Source: Geothrix sp.
Lineage (GTDB): Bacteria > Acidobacteriota > Holophagae > Holophagales > Holophagaceae
Direction of reading: 5' to 3'
Assembly: GCA_019449415.1 (NCBI GenBank)
Contig: JAGRPP010000013.1
Location: 1 to 64,000, forward strand
Length of the DNA: 64,000 nucleotides
Part shown: in pieces, positions 45,542-55,595 of the stretch
Numbering within the stretch: position 1 is the stretch's first letter
Layout: each line of letters starts with the position of its first letter
Program-made: the position numbers and the translations under genes
Notes under the pieces: model-generated
Told to the model about the DNA's origin: nothing
The model's database searches: none
What the model saw: only the letters and a program-made list of their open reading frames with translations

Positions 45542-46342
45542 CTACCCCTGCTCGGCCCCCGGCTGTTCTTTGGGGAAATGATTCCGCGCGCACTCGGGGC
45601 ACATGCCGTGGGTGAAGGCCACATCCGCATGCTGGACCAGGTACTGTTCCACCTGGGTCCAGAGTCCCGCATCGTCCCGGATCTTCTTGCACCAGCTGCA
45701 GATCGGCAACAACCCCTGGAGGGTCCGGATCTCGGCCAAGGTCTGCTCCAGCCGCGCATTCATGGCGCCGAGCCGCTCCCGCTCGCGATCGTAGGCGGTC
45801 AGCACCACCCGCAGCACGAGGACGCAGGCGAAGGTGCTCACGACGAAACCGGCCATGAGGTCCCAGGGGCGGTCGCCAGCGTGGGCGTAGGGCACGACGA
45901 GTTTCGGGAAGGCGCGTTCCACCCACAGGAGTCCCAGCCCGTTCACGAGGAAGATGGCCAGGAACAGCCAGCGGGTCCGGCCCCGGAAGAAGATGTTCAG
46001 GACCAGGACTCCGGCGAACATGAACATGGTGATGCTGCCCTCGGAACCGGCGTTCATGAACCAGCTGAAGTTGAGCAGCAGGCCCAGGCATCCGCAGAAA
46101 GTCTTCATGGCATGCACGCCGCGGAGGGAGGCCTGGTACAGGCCGTAGGAGAGAAAGCCGAAGACCGTGACCGCGAGGTTCAGGCTGGCAGGAAGGTCCT
46201 GGAGCAGGTTCGTCGGGAGGATGACGAACAGCGCCAGGCAGGCCGACACCAGGCAGGCTTTCCGGAACAGGCGGATTTCCAGGGCGGCCTGATCCTCCCA
46301 AGGGATCAGCCGCGGCCAGAGCTGGCTCAACCTGCGGATCAT
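45542..46342 (-). CDS. Six-helix membrane protein with C-terminal Cys-rich (CSWC/CPEC) domain
   Basis: A 266-residue protein: about six transmembrane helices (28-180), a short coiled coil (about 188-212), then a C-terminal module LPICSWCKKIRDD...W...THGMCPECA (about 212-255) with two Cys pairs, likely zinc-binding. I know the same module from the C-terminal ends of some sensor proteins (ICSxCKKIRDDxGxW ... FSHGICPDC), but not its function. No kinase domain is present. The neighbouring small gene encodes the same module alone. The topology resembles a histidine kinase sensor lacking its catalytic part. Confidence 0.7.
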   Translation of the reverse strand: MIRRLSQLWPRLIPWEDQAALEIRLFRKACLVSACLALFVILPTNLLQDLPASLNLAVTVFGFLSYGLYQASLRGVHAMKTFCGCLGLLLNFSWFMNAGSEGSITMFMFAGVLVLNIFFRGRTRWLFLAIFLVNGLGLLWVERAFPKLVVPYAHAGDRPWDLMAGFVVSTFACVLVLRVVLTAYDRERERLGAMNARLEQTLAEIRTLQGLLPICSWCKKIRDDAGLWTQVEQYLVQHADVAFTHGMCPECARNHFPKEQPGAEQG

Positions 46343-46497
46343 GGCAGTACCCCCGGGGGATGGCGCGAAGAACGGGACCTTGGCATCGATATTCCAGGGG
46401 ATTATCGCCGAAGGCCCGCCCCGGCCTCCGTGATGCGGGACACGGATTCCGCGTTCATCTCGACCGTTTTCAGGGGCAAACGATGCCTATGCGGCGC

Positions 46498-46797
46498 CTA
46501 TGCGGCTTCGTGCGGAGGCTCGTGCTTCTGCGCGAGGAGTTCCTGGGCGCAGTCCGGGCACACGCCATGGGTGAGGGTGACGCCCGCCCCTTCCAGGAGG
46601 CTCGGCTCCACCGGGGTCCAGGTGCCCGTACCGGTCCGGGCCTTTCGGCACCAGCTGCACACGGGAACCAGGCCGTCGCGGGAGCGGAGCTCCGCGAGGC
46701 GGGCCGCAGCCGGGCGCCGTGTCGGCATCCGCCGGGCATCTCCACCGGGCTTCAGGCCCGTACAGGCAGCCGCCGGCTGCCTCATGCTGTGACTCAT
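46498..46797 (-). CDS. Small protein with the same CSWC/CPDC module
   Basis: A 99-residue soluble protein. Residues about 43-90 (LVPVCSWCRKARTGTGTW, then THGVCPDCAQELL) align closely with the C-terminal module of the preceding membrane protein: both Cys pairs, the Trp and the THG-CP-CA ending are kept, while the KKIRDD acidic part is changed. The N-terminus is Arg/Ala-rich and unstructured. It is 155 bases upstream of that membrane protein on the same strand and probably a paralogous fragment or partner. Function unknown. Confidence 0.65.
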   Translation of the reverse strand: MSHSMRQPAAACTGLKPGGDARRMPTRRPAAARLAELRSRDGLVPVCSWCRKARTGTGTWTPVEPSLLEGAGVTLTHGVCPDCAQELLAQKHEPPHEAA

Positions 46798-46919
46798 TGG
46801 AGGACTCTCCCGGGCTCCGGATGATCAGGATCGTTCAGTCCTGAAGCCCAGTCCTGATGGTGGACTCATGAAAATGTTTTGACAGTGATTTTTGACACGA
46901 TCCCGGGAGCTACCTCGGG

Positions 46920-49727
46920 TCAAGCCTTCAGCTGCGCCGCGAAAGCCTCCAGCGCGCGGTAGTAGGGGTCGATGCTGGGGATGTAGTGGCGCTCGCCGGC
47001 CGCATGGGGACCGATGCCGGTCTGCCCCCAGACCACGCCCTGACCGCCGGGGGCGAAGCGGGCGGAGGTCCCGGCGCCCTTGCGGCCCAGGCGCACTTCG
47101 CCGCCCGCCGCCGCGATACCCGCCAGCAGCGCCTTCAGGTGGGGATTCTCCGGGTGGCAGGCCACGCCGGGCTCCCAGGCCGAGGGCAGGAACTCCAGCT
47201 GCAGCTCGGCGGCCAGGGCCTCGATGTCGGCGCGCAGCCGGGACACATCGTCCTGCGGGATGGGCCGGATCTCCGCGCCGAGCGAACCGCGATCCGGCGT
47301 GATGTTGTAGATGCCGGGCGTGCCCACCTGGATGTAGGCGAAGCGGGCCAGAGACTGCCACCCATCGGCCGACTTCAGCGTCAGGTGCTTCGCGAACAGC
47401 TCGCGCAGGGCTTCGCGGGCGCCCAGCAGCCGCTCCGTGAGGTCGCTGCCTCCCGCCAGGCCGCTGTGGCCGCGGGTGCCGTGGGCGATGAGTTCGAAGC
47501 GCAGTACCCCGCGGTTCTGGGTGCAGACCTCGCCCCACAGCTCGGTGCCTTTCTCGCCGGTGCGCTCGCCCGCCACGAAGAAGGCCGGTTCATAGCCCGA
47601 TTCCTCCTTCAGCAGCTTCAGCACATGGGGCGTGCCCATGGGCTCCAGCTCGCCGTTCTCCTCGTTGCCCACCAGCAGCAGGTTCACGGGTGGGTAGGGC
47701 GCGCCTTTCTTGAGGGTGTCCTTCATCCACACGAGGTAGGTGGACACCACGGTCTTCATGTCCGCGGCGCCGCGGCCCCAGAGGTAGTCGCCCTCGATGC
47801 GGGGCTCGAACTGGCTGTCGTCGGGCTCCGGCTCCACCACATCGAAGTGGCCGCAGAGCATGGCCGGGGCCTGCTCGCCCCCGGGGAAGTGGGCCAGGAT
47901 GGCGGGGAAGGGCCCCTGGTCGAAGGTGCGCACCGGCACGCCGTGGTTCTGCAGGTAGTCGTAGATGAAGGTCGCGGCGCGGTGGACCTCCGGGAGCCGC
48001 TCATCGGGACAGGCCGTGACGCTGGGGATGCGCACCAGGCGCTGGGACAGGGCCAGGACCTCGGTCGCCTTGTCGGGATAGTCCGCATCGACCAGGGTCT
48101 CGCGCCGGGGGCGGAAGCGCACGGGTGCTTGGGGATCGAGGTGCACCTCGTCGCGGGCCCGTTCCAGGAAGTCCCGGAGTTTGCCTTCCTCGCCGCCCAG
48201 GTCGGCGATGTGGGCGGTGATGGTCTCCACATCGTCGTGCACCTGGGCCCTCCGGGCTTCGGCCAGCTCCACGAGCAACGACGGCGGCACGATGTCCGAG
48301 CCGCCCAGCTTCGCCTTCAGCCGCTGGCGGATCTTCTCGGCGGTGCTGGGCGCGCCGGCAGCCAGGTCGCGCAGGGGCTGGAGATCGCCCCACATGCCCA
48401 GGGCCTCGGCCATGGGCCGCAGCTGCTGGAGCGTCCAGTCCAGGAAGGCGTGCAGCGCGATGGGCTTGGCGGTGAGGGGATCCTCGATGACGGCGCGGAG
48501 GCCCTCCCGGGCGGCCAGCTCCTCATTGCGGCGGGCCCGCTTGATGTCCTCGGCGTCGTAGCGGAAACCCCGGGCGAAGTCGGGATCGGCGTAGAAGCGG
48601 AGCAGCAGCAGGTGCTTCAGCGTGAGGTTCGCCACATCCAGGGCCAGCTCGTGGCCGGGATCATCCGTGCGCACTTCCACGCGGGCCATGGGCAGGTCGA
48701 TGCGGGCGAAGAGGTTCTGGCGCTCGATCTGGGCCGCCATGTCCTCCACATTCCGCGTTTCTCCGGCGGCGAAGAGGCCCCGGGCGTAGATGTCGTGCAG
48801 CTGGTCGCTGGTGACCTGGATGAGGCGCTCCACGGGCTCGGCCTGCGAGCGGGCGCGCACGGGGATCCAGTTGTTGTTGCCGAAGCGCACGCCGCGCCGC
48901 ACCAGGTCGTAGGACAGGCGCAGGTAGTCGGAGTGGCTGCGGTTGAGATCCGGCACATCCAGGGCGGGGGGATTCGGGAAGGTCAGGTTGCGCACGGATT
49001 CGAAGGGCGTGAGCCGCACCACGGGCTTGCCGTCCTCCAGCGAAGCCTGCAGCGGCGTGCTGGCGCTGGCGGCGATGAAGAGCGCGGCGAAGGCCCGCAT
49101 GAGGCGGGTGCCGGTGATGTAGACCTGGTTCTTGTAGTCGTCCAGGTGGCGGTCGCCGCGCTCGGAAGCGGGCAGGTGCATGAAGTCCCAGGCCAGCATG
49201 GGCTCGGGCAGGCTCAGGTTGGAGTGGGTGCCCGCCGTGGCCAGCTCGGTGCCGTACAGCTCGACGCACCGCTGGAGGTAGCGGCGCTTGGCCAGGTGCC
49301 AGGACATGGGCACGCAGTCGGGGCCGATCTCGGGCAGCACGAGCAGGTTGCCGTGCCAGTAGTGGAGGGGCTCGCCGAAGGCCCGGCCCGCCTTGGCCAG
49401 GGCGTTGATGAGGGCGGCCTCCAGCAGGCGGCCTTCGTACACGGCGCCCTTGGGCGTGTGGTAGGGCCGAGTCACCCACTCGATCATCCAGTGGAAGACC
49501 TCCAGCTGGTGGTACTCCTCCGTCCAGGGCGACAGCACCTTCGTGCGCAGGTGATCCACGAAGGACATACGATCAGGACCCGTGCCCACGGTGAGCAGTG
49601 GACGGAACTGGGGATCGACCAGGTTCCACTCCAGCTCCAGGCCGCAGAGCCCGCCGGTGGGGCGGGTCTCCAGCGCCGTCTGCCGGGCCAGCTGGAACTT
49701 CTCGACGAAGGCGTTCAGGTCAAACAC
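46920..49727 (-). CDS. Glutamate-cysteine ligase-like / M20 metallopeptidase fusion
   Basis: A 935-residue two-domain protein. Residues about 1-450 resemble a glutamate-cysteine ligase-type (glutamine synthetase fold) enzyme: GLELEWNLVD with Glu31/Glu33, AGTHSNLSLPEP and MARVEVRTDDPG metal/substrate regions. After a helical linker (460-530), residues about 550-935 are an M20 peptidase with metal ligands His627 (GHFDVV), Asp656 (GRGAADMK), Glu690 (GNEENGE) and Glu721, and a dimerisation-domain His in RGHSG. One part forms gamma-glutamyl-type bonds and the other hydrolyses peptide/acyl bonds, so it may act on one metabolite. An aminotransferase gene lies just upstream. Substrate unknown. Confidence 0.8.
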   Translation of the reverse strand: MFDLNAFVEKFQLARQTALETRPTGGLCGLELEWNLVDPQFRPLLTVGTGPDRMSFVDHLRTKVLSPWTEEYHQLEVFHWMIEWVTRPYHTPKGAVYEGRLLEAALINALAKAGRAFGEPLHYWHGNLLVLPEIGPDCVPMSWHLAKRRYLQRCVELYGTELATAGTHSNLSLPEPMLAWDFMHLPASERGDRHLDDYKNQVYITGTRLMRAFAALFIAASASTPLQASLEDGKPVVRLTPFESVRNLTFPNPPALDVPDLNRSHSDYLRLSYDLVRRGVRFGNNNWIPVRARSQAEPVERLIQVTSDQLHDIYARGLFAAGETRNVEDMAAQIERQNLFARIDLPMARVEVRTDDPGHELALDVANLTLKHLLLLRFYADPDFARGFRYDAEDIKRARRNEELAAREGLRAVIEDPLTAKPIALHAFLDWTLQQLRPMAEALGMWGDLQPLRDLAAGAPSTAEKIRQRLKAKLGGSDIVPPSLLVELAEARRAQVHDDVETITAHIADLGGEEGKLRDFLERARDEVHLDPQAPVRFRPRRETLVDADYPDKATEVLALSQRLVRIPSVTACPDERLPEVHRAATFIYDYLQNHGVPVRTFDQGPFPAILAHFPGGEQAPAMLCGHFDVVEPEPDDSQFEPRIEGDYLWGRGAADMKTVVSTYLVWMKDTLKKGAPYPPVNLLLVGNEENGELEPMGTPHVLKLLKEESGYEPAFFVAGERTGEKGTELWGEVCTQNRGVLRFELIAHGTRGHSGLAGGSDLTERLLGAREALRELFAKHLTLKSADGWQSLARFAYIQVGTPGIYNITPDRGSLGAEIRPIPQDDVSRLRADIEALAAELQLEFLPSAWEPGVACHPENPHLKALLAGIAAAGGEVRLGRKGAGTSARFAPGGQGVVWGQTGIGPHAAGERHYIPSIDPYYRALEAFAAQLKA

Positions 49728-49786
49728 AGGTGCTCCAGATCAATCAGCCAGAGAAATCAGTTCCGGTGCCTTGGCGGTGAATGGAT

Positions 49787-51100
49787 TCAGCTCTGAAGGG
49801 ACTTGAGGGCTGCGACGAGCCGCTCGGCGGCGCCCTGGGTGCGTTCCACGGGCGTGGCGTAGGAGAAGCGGATCCACTCGGCGCCGTAGGGGCTGAAGAA
49901 GGCCCCGGGCACGACGGCCACGCCATGATTCTCGGCGAGGTGCTGGCCCATGGGTTCCGAATCGGCCCAGCCCTTGGCCTTCAGGACCTCGGCCACCTTG
50001 ATGAAGGCGTAGTAGCCCTGTCCGATGATGTGAGTGAGCCCCTGGGCCTTCAGGAACTCGCGCAGCCAGGCGCGGCTGGCGCGGGTGGGACCGGCGATGG
50101 GCGCGCTGGCGGTGGCGAAGCCCTTCTCGTAGGCGGCCATGGCCACCGCCAGGCTGAAGAAGGAGGGGATCACCGTGTGCGAAGCCTGGGCCACGATGGT
50201 CTTCACCACCTCGGCGTCCGCCAGCAGATGGCAGTTGCGGATGTTGGAACCGCCCAGGCTCTTGGTGATGCCGTCCAGCACCATCAACCGCTTGCGGAGC
50301 GCGGGCTCGAAGGCCCGCAGCAGCACATTCACATCGTAGGGCTCGCCGTCGCCCACGGCGTGGTACATCCAGTCGAAGAGCACGAAGGCCACGCCCGCTT
50401 CGAGCGCCGCGCGGGCCAGCTCGATCTGGCGCGCCAGCGTGAGGGTCTGCCCGGTGGGGTTGTCGGGGCTGGTGATGACCAGGCCCGCCACCTTGCGAGT
50501 GGACTTCGCGGCCTCGGCCACGCAGGCGCGGAGACCTTCTTCCGAGTAGGCCCAGCCCTCCTCGGCGCGCCCCGGGGCCCACATGACATTGGCACCGATG
50601 CCGTACGGTCCCCAGTTGTAGCTGATCCAGGGCACGCGGCTCACCACGACCACATCGCCCTGGCGGCCGTGCCCCAGGGCCAGCATGGCCTGGTAGGCCT
50701 TCTGCAGGCCGTCGCGGCCGCCCTGGGTGCCGATGACATTGGCTGGGCCCCAGCCCGTGTCCGGCGCCAGCTTCCAGTAGGCCTCGGCCACGCTCTTGCG
50801 GTAGGCCTCGGTGCCGAAGGGCATGTCGTAGGCCGTGCCGTGCTGCTTCTGCAGCTCGAAGGCGCGATCCAGCAGGGCTTCGGGCACGCCCGGCAGGGAG
50901 GCCCCGCCGTCGCCCTGGCTGGCGTCGAAGACCGGCACGCCGGGCTGCTTCTCCTGGAACACCTTCAGCGACTTGTTGATGAGGAACATGCGCGAAGGCG
51001 GAATGGCCAGCAGCCGCCCCAGATGGTCGCTCACGGGGACGAGATTCCCTTCAGGTACAGCGAAGGCAGGCTTCTCGGGAGAGAGCAGGGGCACGGACAC
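49787..51100 (-). CDS. PLP-dependent aminotransferase (class I/II)
   Basis: A 437-residue fold-type I aminotransferase. The PLP Lys is in LDGITKSLGGSN; SPDNPTGQ and YDMPFGTEAYRKSVAEAYW (as in AspC/ARO8-like proteins) are visible, as is FFSPYGAEWIRFSYA near the C-terminus. It ends 59 bases before the ligase/peptidase fusion on the same strand, so the two are probably one operon and act on a shared amino-acid-like metabolite. Substrate is not predictable. The 59-base gap contains part of a dispersed intergenic repeat (GGTGCCTTGGCGGTGA). Confidence 0.88.
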   Translation of the reverse strand: MSVPLLSPEKPAFAVPEGNLVPVSDHLGRLLAIPPSRMFLINKSLKVFQEKQPGVPVFDASQGDGGASLPGVPEALLDRAFELQKQHGTAYDMPFGTEAYRKSVAEAYWKLAPDTGWGPANVIGTQGGRDGLQKAYQAMLALGHGRQGDVVVVSRVPWISYNWGPYGIGANVMWAPGRAEEGWAYSEEGLRACVAEAAKSTRKVAGLVITSPDNPTGQTLTLARQIELARAALEAGVAFVLFDWMYHAVGDGEPYDVNVLLRAFEPALRKRLMVLDGITKSLGGSNIRNCHLLADAEVVKTIVAQASHTVIPSFFSLAVAMAAYEKGFATASAPIAGPTRASRAWLREFLKAQGLTHIIGQGYYAFIKVAEVLKAKGWADSEPMGQHLAENHGVAVVPGAFFSPYGAEWIRFSYATPVERTQGAAERLVAALKSLQS

Positions 51101-51312
51101 GGGACCTCCAGGGCGGAATGCAGGCAGGCCGATACGAAAAGGTCGTCCTCGCGGAATCGCAAGGACGACAAGCTTTCTTCAAGGATAACAGTTCACGCGG
51201 ACGGCTGAGAACGGCAAATGTCGCAAAGGCAATCGAAAAGATTCGAATTTTGACAGTTCGTCCAAATTGCCGATGTTTGCATTGCCTTGGCGAAGGGCCT
51301 TCCCCGTTGGGT

Positions 51313-52728
51313 TCAGGCCTCCAGCGCCGCGTGCCTCAAGGCCTCCCACAGGGCCTCGACATGCCGCCGTTCGGTGGTCTCGGCGCCGATGCTCACGCGG
51401 AGGATCTGCGTTCCCTTGAGCAGGGAGGGGGTGAGATAGGCCTTGCCGCCGTCGTTGATGCGGCGGGCGATGTCGAGGTTGTGGGCGGCGAGACCGGGTT
51501 CGTCGAGCCCGAGCTTCAGGTGGCGGACGCAGACGGTCTGCAGGGGTACGGGTGCCAGGCGCTCCCAGTCCGGGGCCGCATCCACCTGCGCCTTCAGCCA
51601 CTGGGCATTCTCGAGGTCTCGTCGCAGGCGGGCCTGCAGGCCCTCCACGCCCACATCCATGAGGTAGAACCAGAGCTTGAGGGCCCGGAAGCGACGGCCG
51701 AGCTGGATGTGCCAATCCCGGAAGTTGCTCACCTGGCCGTCCTGGGCCGTGCGCAGGTAGCTGGGATTGGTGCTCATCACGCGGATGAGGTGCTGGGGAT
51801 CGCGGACGAAGTAGGCGCTGAGGTCGAAGCCCACGCCCATCCACTTGTGGGGGTTGAACACCAGGCTGTCGGCCCGTTCGATGCCCGCCCACATCCAACG
51901 GCATTCGGGCAGCACCATGGCCGTGCCCGCCAGGGCCGCATCCACATGGAGCCACAGGCCGTGCTTCTCCGCGAGGTCCGCCATGGCTGCCACGGGATCA
52001 AGCGCCGTGGTGCCCGTGGTGCCGACCGCCGCGACGAGGGCGCAAGGCCGCAGGCCGATCTCCAGATCCTTCTCGATGGCGGCCTGCAACAAGTCCATGC
52101 GGATGGCGTGGTGGTCGTCGGTGGGGATGAGACGCAGGAAGCTACGGCCGAAGCCGGCGAGCAGAGCGGCCTTTTCGATGGAGCTGTGGCCCTGGTCGGT
52201 GGCGTAGATCACCAGGGGCGATTCGCCGCTCTGCAGCCCCTCGGTGTCCTGGGCATAGTCCGAGGCTTTCTCCCGGGCGCAGAGCAGGGCTGTGAAGGTG
52301 GCGGTGCTGGCGGTGTCGTGGATGACGCCGGTGAAGTTGGGGCTCAGTCCCACCATCTGACGCAGCCAGTCCATGACGACCTCTTCGACCTCGGTGGCCG
52401 CGGGGCTGGTCTGCCAGCTCATGCCCTGGGCGCCGATGCCCGACGCCGCGAGGTCGCCGAGGATCGAGCTGTAGCTGGTGTTGCTGGGGAAGTAGGCGAA
52501 GAAGGAGGGATGGTTCCAATGGGTGATGCCCGGCATCACATCCCGGTCCAGGGCCGCCAGGGCCTGGGCCATGCGGCCCCCATGCTGGGGCGGGTGATCC
52601 GGGAAGGCGGCCCGGATCTCGCCGGGCTTCACCTGGCTCATGACCGGCAGGCGCTCCAGGCCTTCGCGGTAGTCCGCGATCCAGTCCACGAGTTGATAAC
52701 CGAGGCGGCGGAATTCTTGGGCGTCCAT
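51313..52728 (-). CDS. PLP-dependent aromatic-L-amino-acid decarboxylase-type enzyme
   Basis: A group II decarboxylase of 471 residues, the size of DDC/tyrosine decarboxylases. PLP contacts: His181 (ring stacking) in DQGHSSIEKAA, Asp263 in HVDAALAGTA and Schiff-base Lys295 in NPHKWMGVGFD. The N-terminal HWNHPSFFAYFPSNTSYSSI matches aromatic decarboxylases, which convert Trp/Tyr/Phe/DOPA to amines. Exact substrate is open. ATG 52728 gives the standard N-terminus; the GGGAG just upstream is close. A 212-base spacer separates it from the aminotransferase. Confidence 0.92.
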   Translation of the reverse strand: MDAQEFRRLGYQLVDWIADYREGLERLPVMSQVKPGEIRAAFPDHPPQHGGRMAQALAALDRDVMPGITHWNHPSFFAYFPSNTSYSSILGDLAASGIGAQGMSWQTSPAATEVEEVVMDWLRQMVGLSPNFTGVIHDTASTATFTALLCAREKASDYAQDTEGLQSGESPLVIYATDQGHSSIEKAALLAGFGRSFLRLIPTDDHHAIRMDLLQAAIEKDLEIGLRPCALVAAVGTTGTTALDPVAAMADLAEKHGLWLHVDAALAGTAMVLPECRWMWAGIERADSLVFNPHKWMGVGFDLSAYFVRDPQHLIRVMSTNPSYLRTAQDGQVSNFRDWHIQLGRRFRALKLWFYLMDVGVEGLQARLRRDLENAQWLKAQVDAAPDWERLAPVPLQTVCVRHLKLGLDEPGLAAHNLDIARRINDGGKAYLTPSLLKGTQILRVSIGAETTERRHVEALWEALRHAALEA

Positions 52729-52976
52729 GCTCCCATTCTGGCCGGATCGGGATCGCCGTGCGGTCTGGATCTGCGAAAATCGTCCGTGGCTATTCGTAGC
52801 GGAGAGCCTCGATGGGATCCTGCTTCGCGGCCTTGAGGGCGGGCCGCGGGCCCCGCTCCGCGAGGCGAAGCCGAGTGGGAGGACGCGCCAGTGGCGCGTC
52901 CGTTCGCGGGGAAGCAGGCGCCGTGCGTGAGACAGAGTCGAGCGCCCAGGCGCTGGCCCAGGGGCGAGGGTGGGGC

Positions 52977-54263
<1,287 letters not shown>

Positions 54264-54265
54264 GG

Positions 54266-55492
54266 CTACTCCGCGCGGATGGCGTCGATGACGACGAGGT
54301 TGGAGGCACGGTAGGCGGGCAGGAAACCCGCGGCCAGACCCACGAGGGTGCTGAGGAGGATGCCCGTCAGGACGATGCCTGGCGTGATCTGGGCCGGGAA
54401 ATCTGCCAGCGCCCGCACGGTGAAGGCCCCCGCGGCGCCCACCAGCACGCCGATGACGCCGCCCGCCGCCGACAGCAGCGCGGCCTCCAGCAGGAACTGG
54501 CGGCGGATGTCCTTCTTCCTGGCCCCCAGGGCCATGCGCACGCCGATCTCCTGGGTGCGCTCGACCACGCTCACCAGCATGATGTTCATGATCACGATGC
54601 CGCCGACGCCGAGGCTGACGCTGGAGATGAGCATGAGCAGCAGGAAAGCGGCGCTGCTGATGGTCTTCCACAGCTGCTGCAGGCTCTCCTGGGTGATGAT
54701 GCCGAAGGGATCGGGGTTGCGGAAGCTGGTGTGCCGCATGGCGCGGAACATGGCCCGGACTTCATCCATGGAGGCATCCAGCCCCTCCACGCCGCCCCTA
54801 GCCTTGATGTGCAGCTCCAGGCTCTCGTTGGCCGCCATGAAGTTCTTCCGGTAGACCTGGAGCGGGAGGTAGATGCGGCCGTCCTGGTTGAAGCCGATGC
54901 TGCGCCCCTGCTTGGGCATCACGCCGATGATGCGGAAGGGGAGGCCGCGGATGAGGATCGTGCGCCCGATGGGATCCAGGTGGGGGAACAGCTCCTCCTT
55001 GGTGTTCGCGCCGATGACGGCCACGGCCTGGGCCGCCTGGTTCTCGCTCTCGCTGAAGTAGCGACCGGCTTCCATCTCCAGGTTGAAGAGGATGCCGAAG
55101 TTGGCGGTGGCGCCGATGACGATGACATCGGGCAGGCGCTTGTCGCCGTAGTTCACGGGCATGGCGTTGCCCGTGGCGGCGGAGACCTGGGTGGCCTCCT
55201 TGAGCATGCCGCTGGAGAGGCGCTCGTATTCCGCCCAGGTGATGGGTGGGCGCTTGAGGGCCTGGATGAATTCCTTGCGTGACCGGATGATGCCGAACTT
55301 CTGCACGATGAACACATCCGGCGCCAGGACGATGATCTTCTCCTTCACATAGGTGTTCAGGCCGGAGATCACGCCCACCACGGCGACGATGGTGGCCACG
55401 CCGATGATGACGCCCAGCAGCGTGAGGAAGCTGCGCAGGGTGTGCGCCCGGATCGCCCTCAGCGAGGAGCGTAGGAGTTCGGTGAGGTTCAT
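54266..55492 (-). CDS. ABC transporter permease (MacB/FtsX type), first copy
   Basis: A 408-residue permease homologous to the one that follows, with the same plan: leading helix (about 18-42), periplasmic MacB-core domain, and FtsX helices with MNIMLVSVVERTQEIGVRMALGARKKD. It is separated from the MacA-like gene by 103 bases with GC-rich repeats. Two permease genes side by side suggest a heterodimeric transporter. The nucleotide-binding subunit expected for MacB-type systems is not encoded in the window. Confidence 0.9.
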   Translation of the reverse strand: MNLTELLRSSLRAIRAHTLRSFLTLLGVIIGVATIVAVVGVISGLNTYVKEKIIVLAPDVFIVQKFGIIRSRKEFIQALKRPPITWAEYERLSSGMLKEATQVSAATGNAMPVNYGDKRLPDVIVIGATANFGILFNLEMEAGRYFSESENQAAQAVAVIGANTKEELFPHLDPIGRTILIRGLPFRIIGVMPKQGRSIGFNQDGRIYLPLQVYRKNFMAANESLELHIKARGGVEGLDASMDEVRAMFRAMRHTSFRNPDPFGIITQESLQQLWKTISSAAFLLLMLISSVSLGVGGIVIMNIMLVSVVERTQEIGVRMALGARKKDIRRQFLLEAALLSAAGGVIGVLVGAAGAFTVRALADFPAQITPGIVLTGILLSTLVGLAAGFLPAYRASNLVVIDAIRAE

Positions 55493-55595
55493 GAATGGTC
55501 CCGTCAGACCGATGGGCGGGCTTTGCCCGACCAGAAGGTGGGGGTCCGGGGGGACATCGCGAACAGAGCGAGCAGGCGGTTCCCCCGGATCATGT

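Noticed and set aside
51254..51283. Plus-strand promoter TTGACA with a -10 in the spacer upstream of the aminotransferase
   Set aside because: The -10 (ATGTTT) is poor and no plus-strand gene follows, and the 212-base spacer shows only small dyads (8-bp GTCGTCCT/AGGACGAC at 51142-51169).
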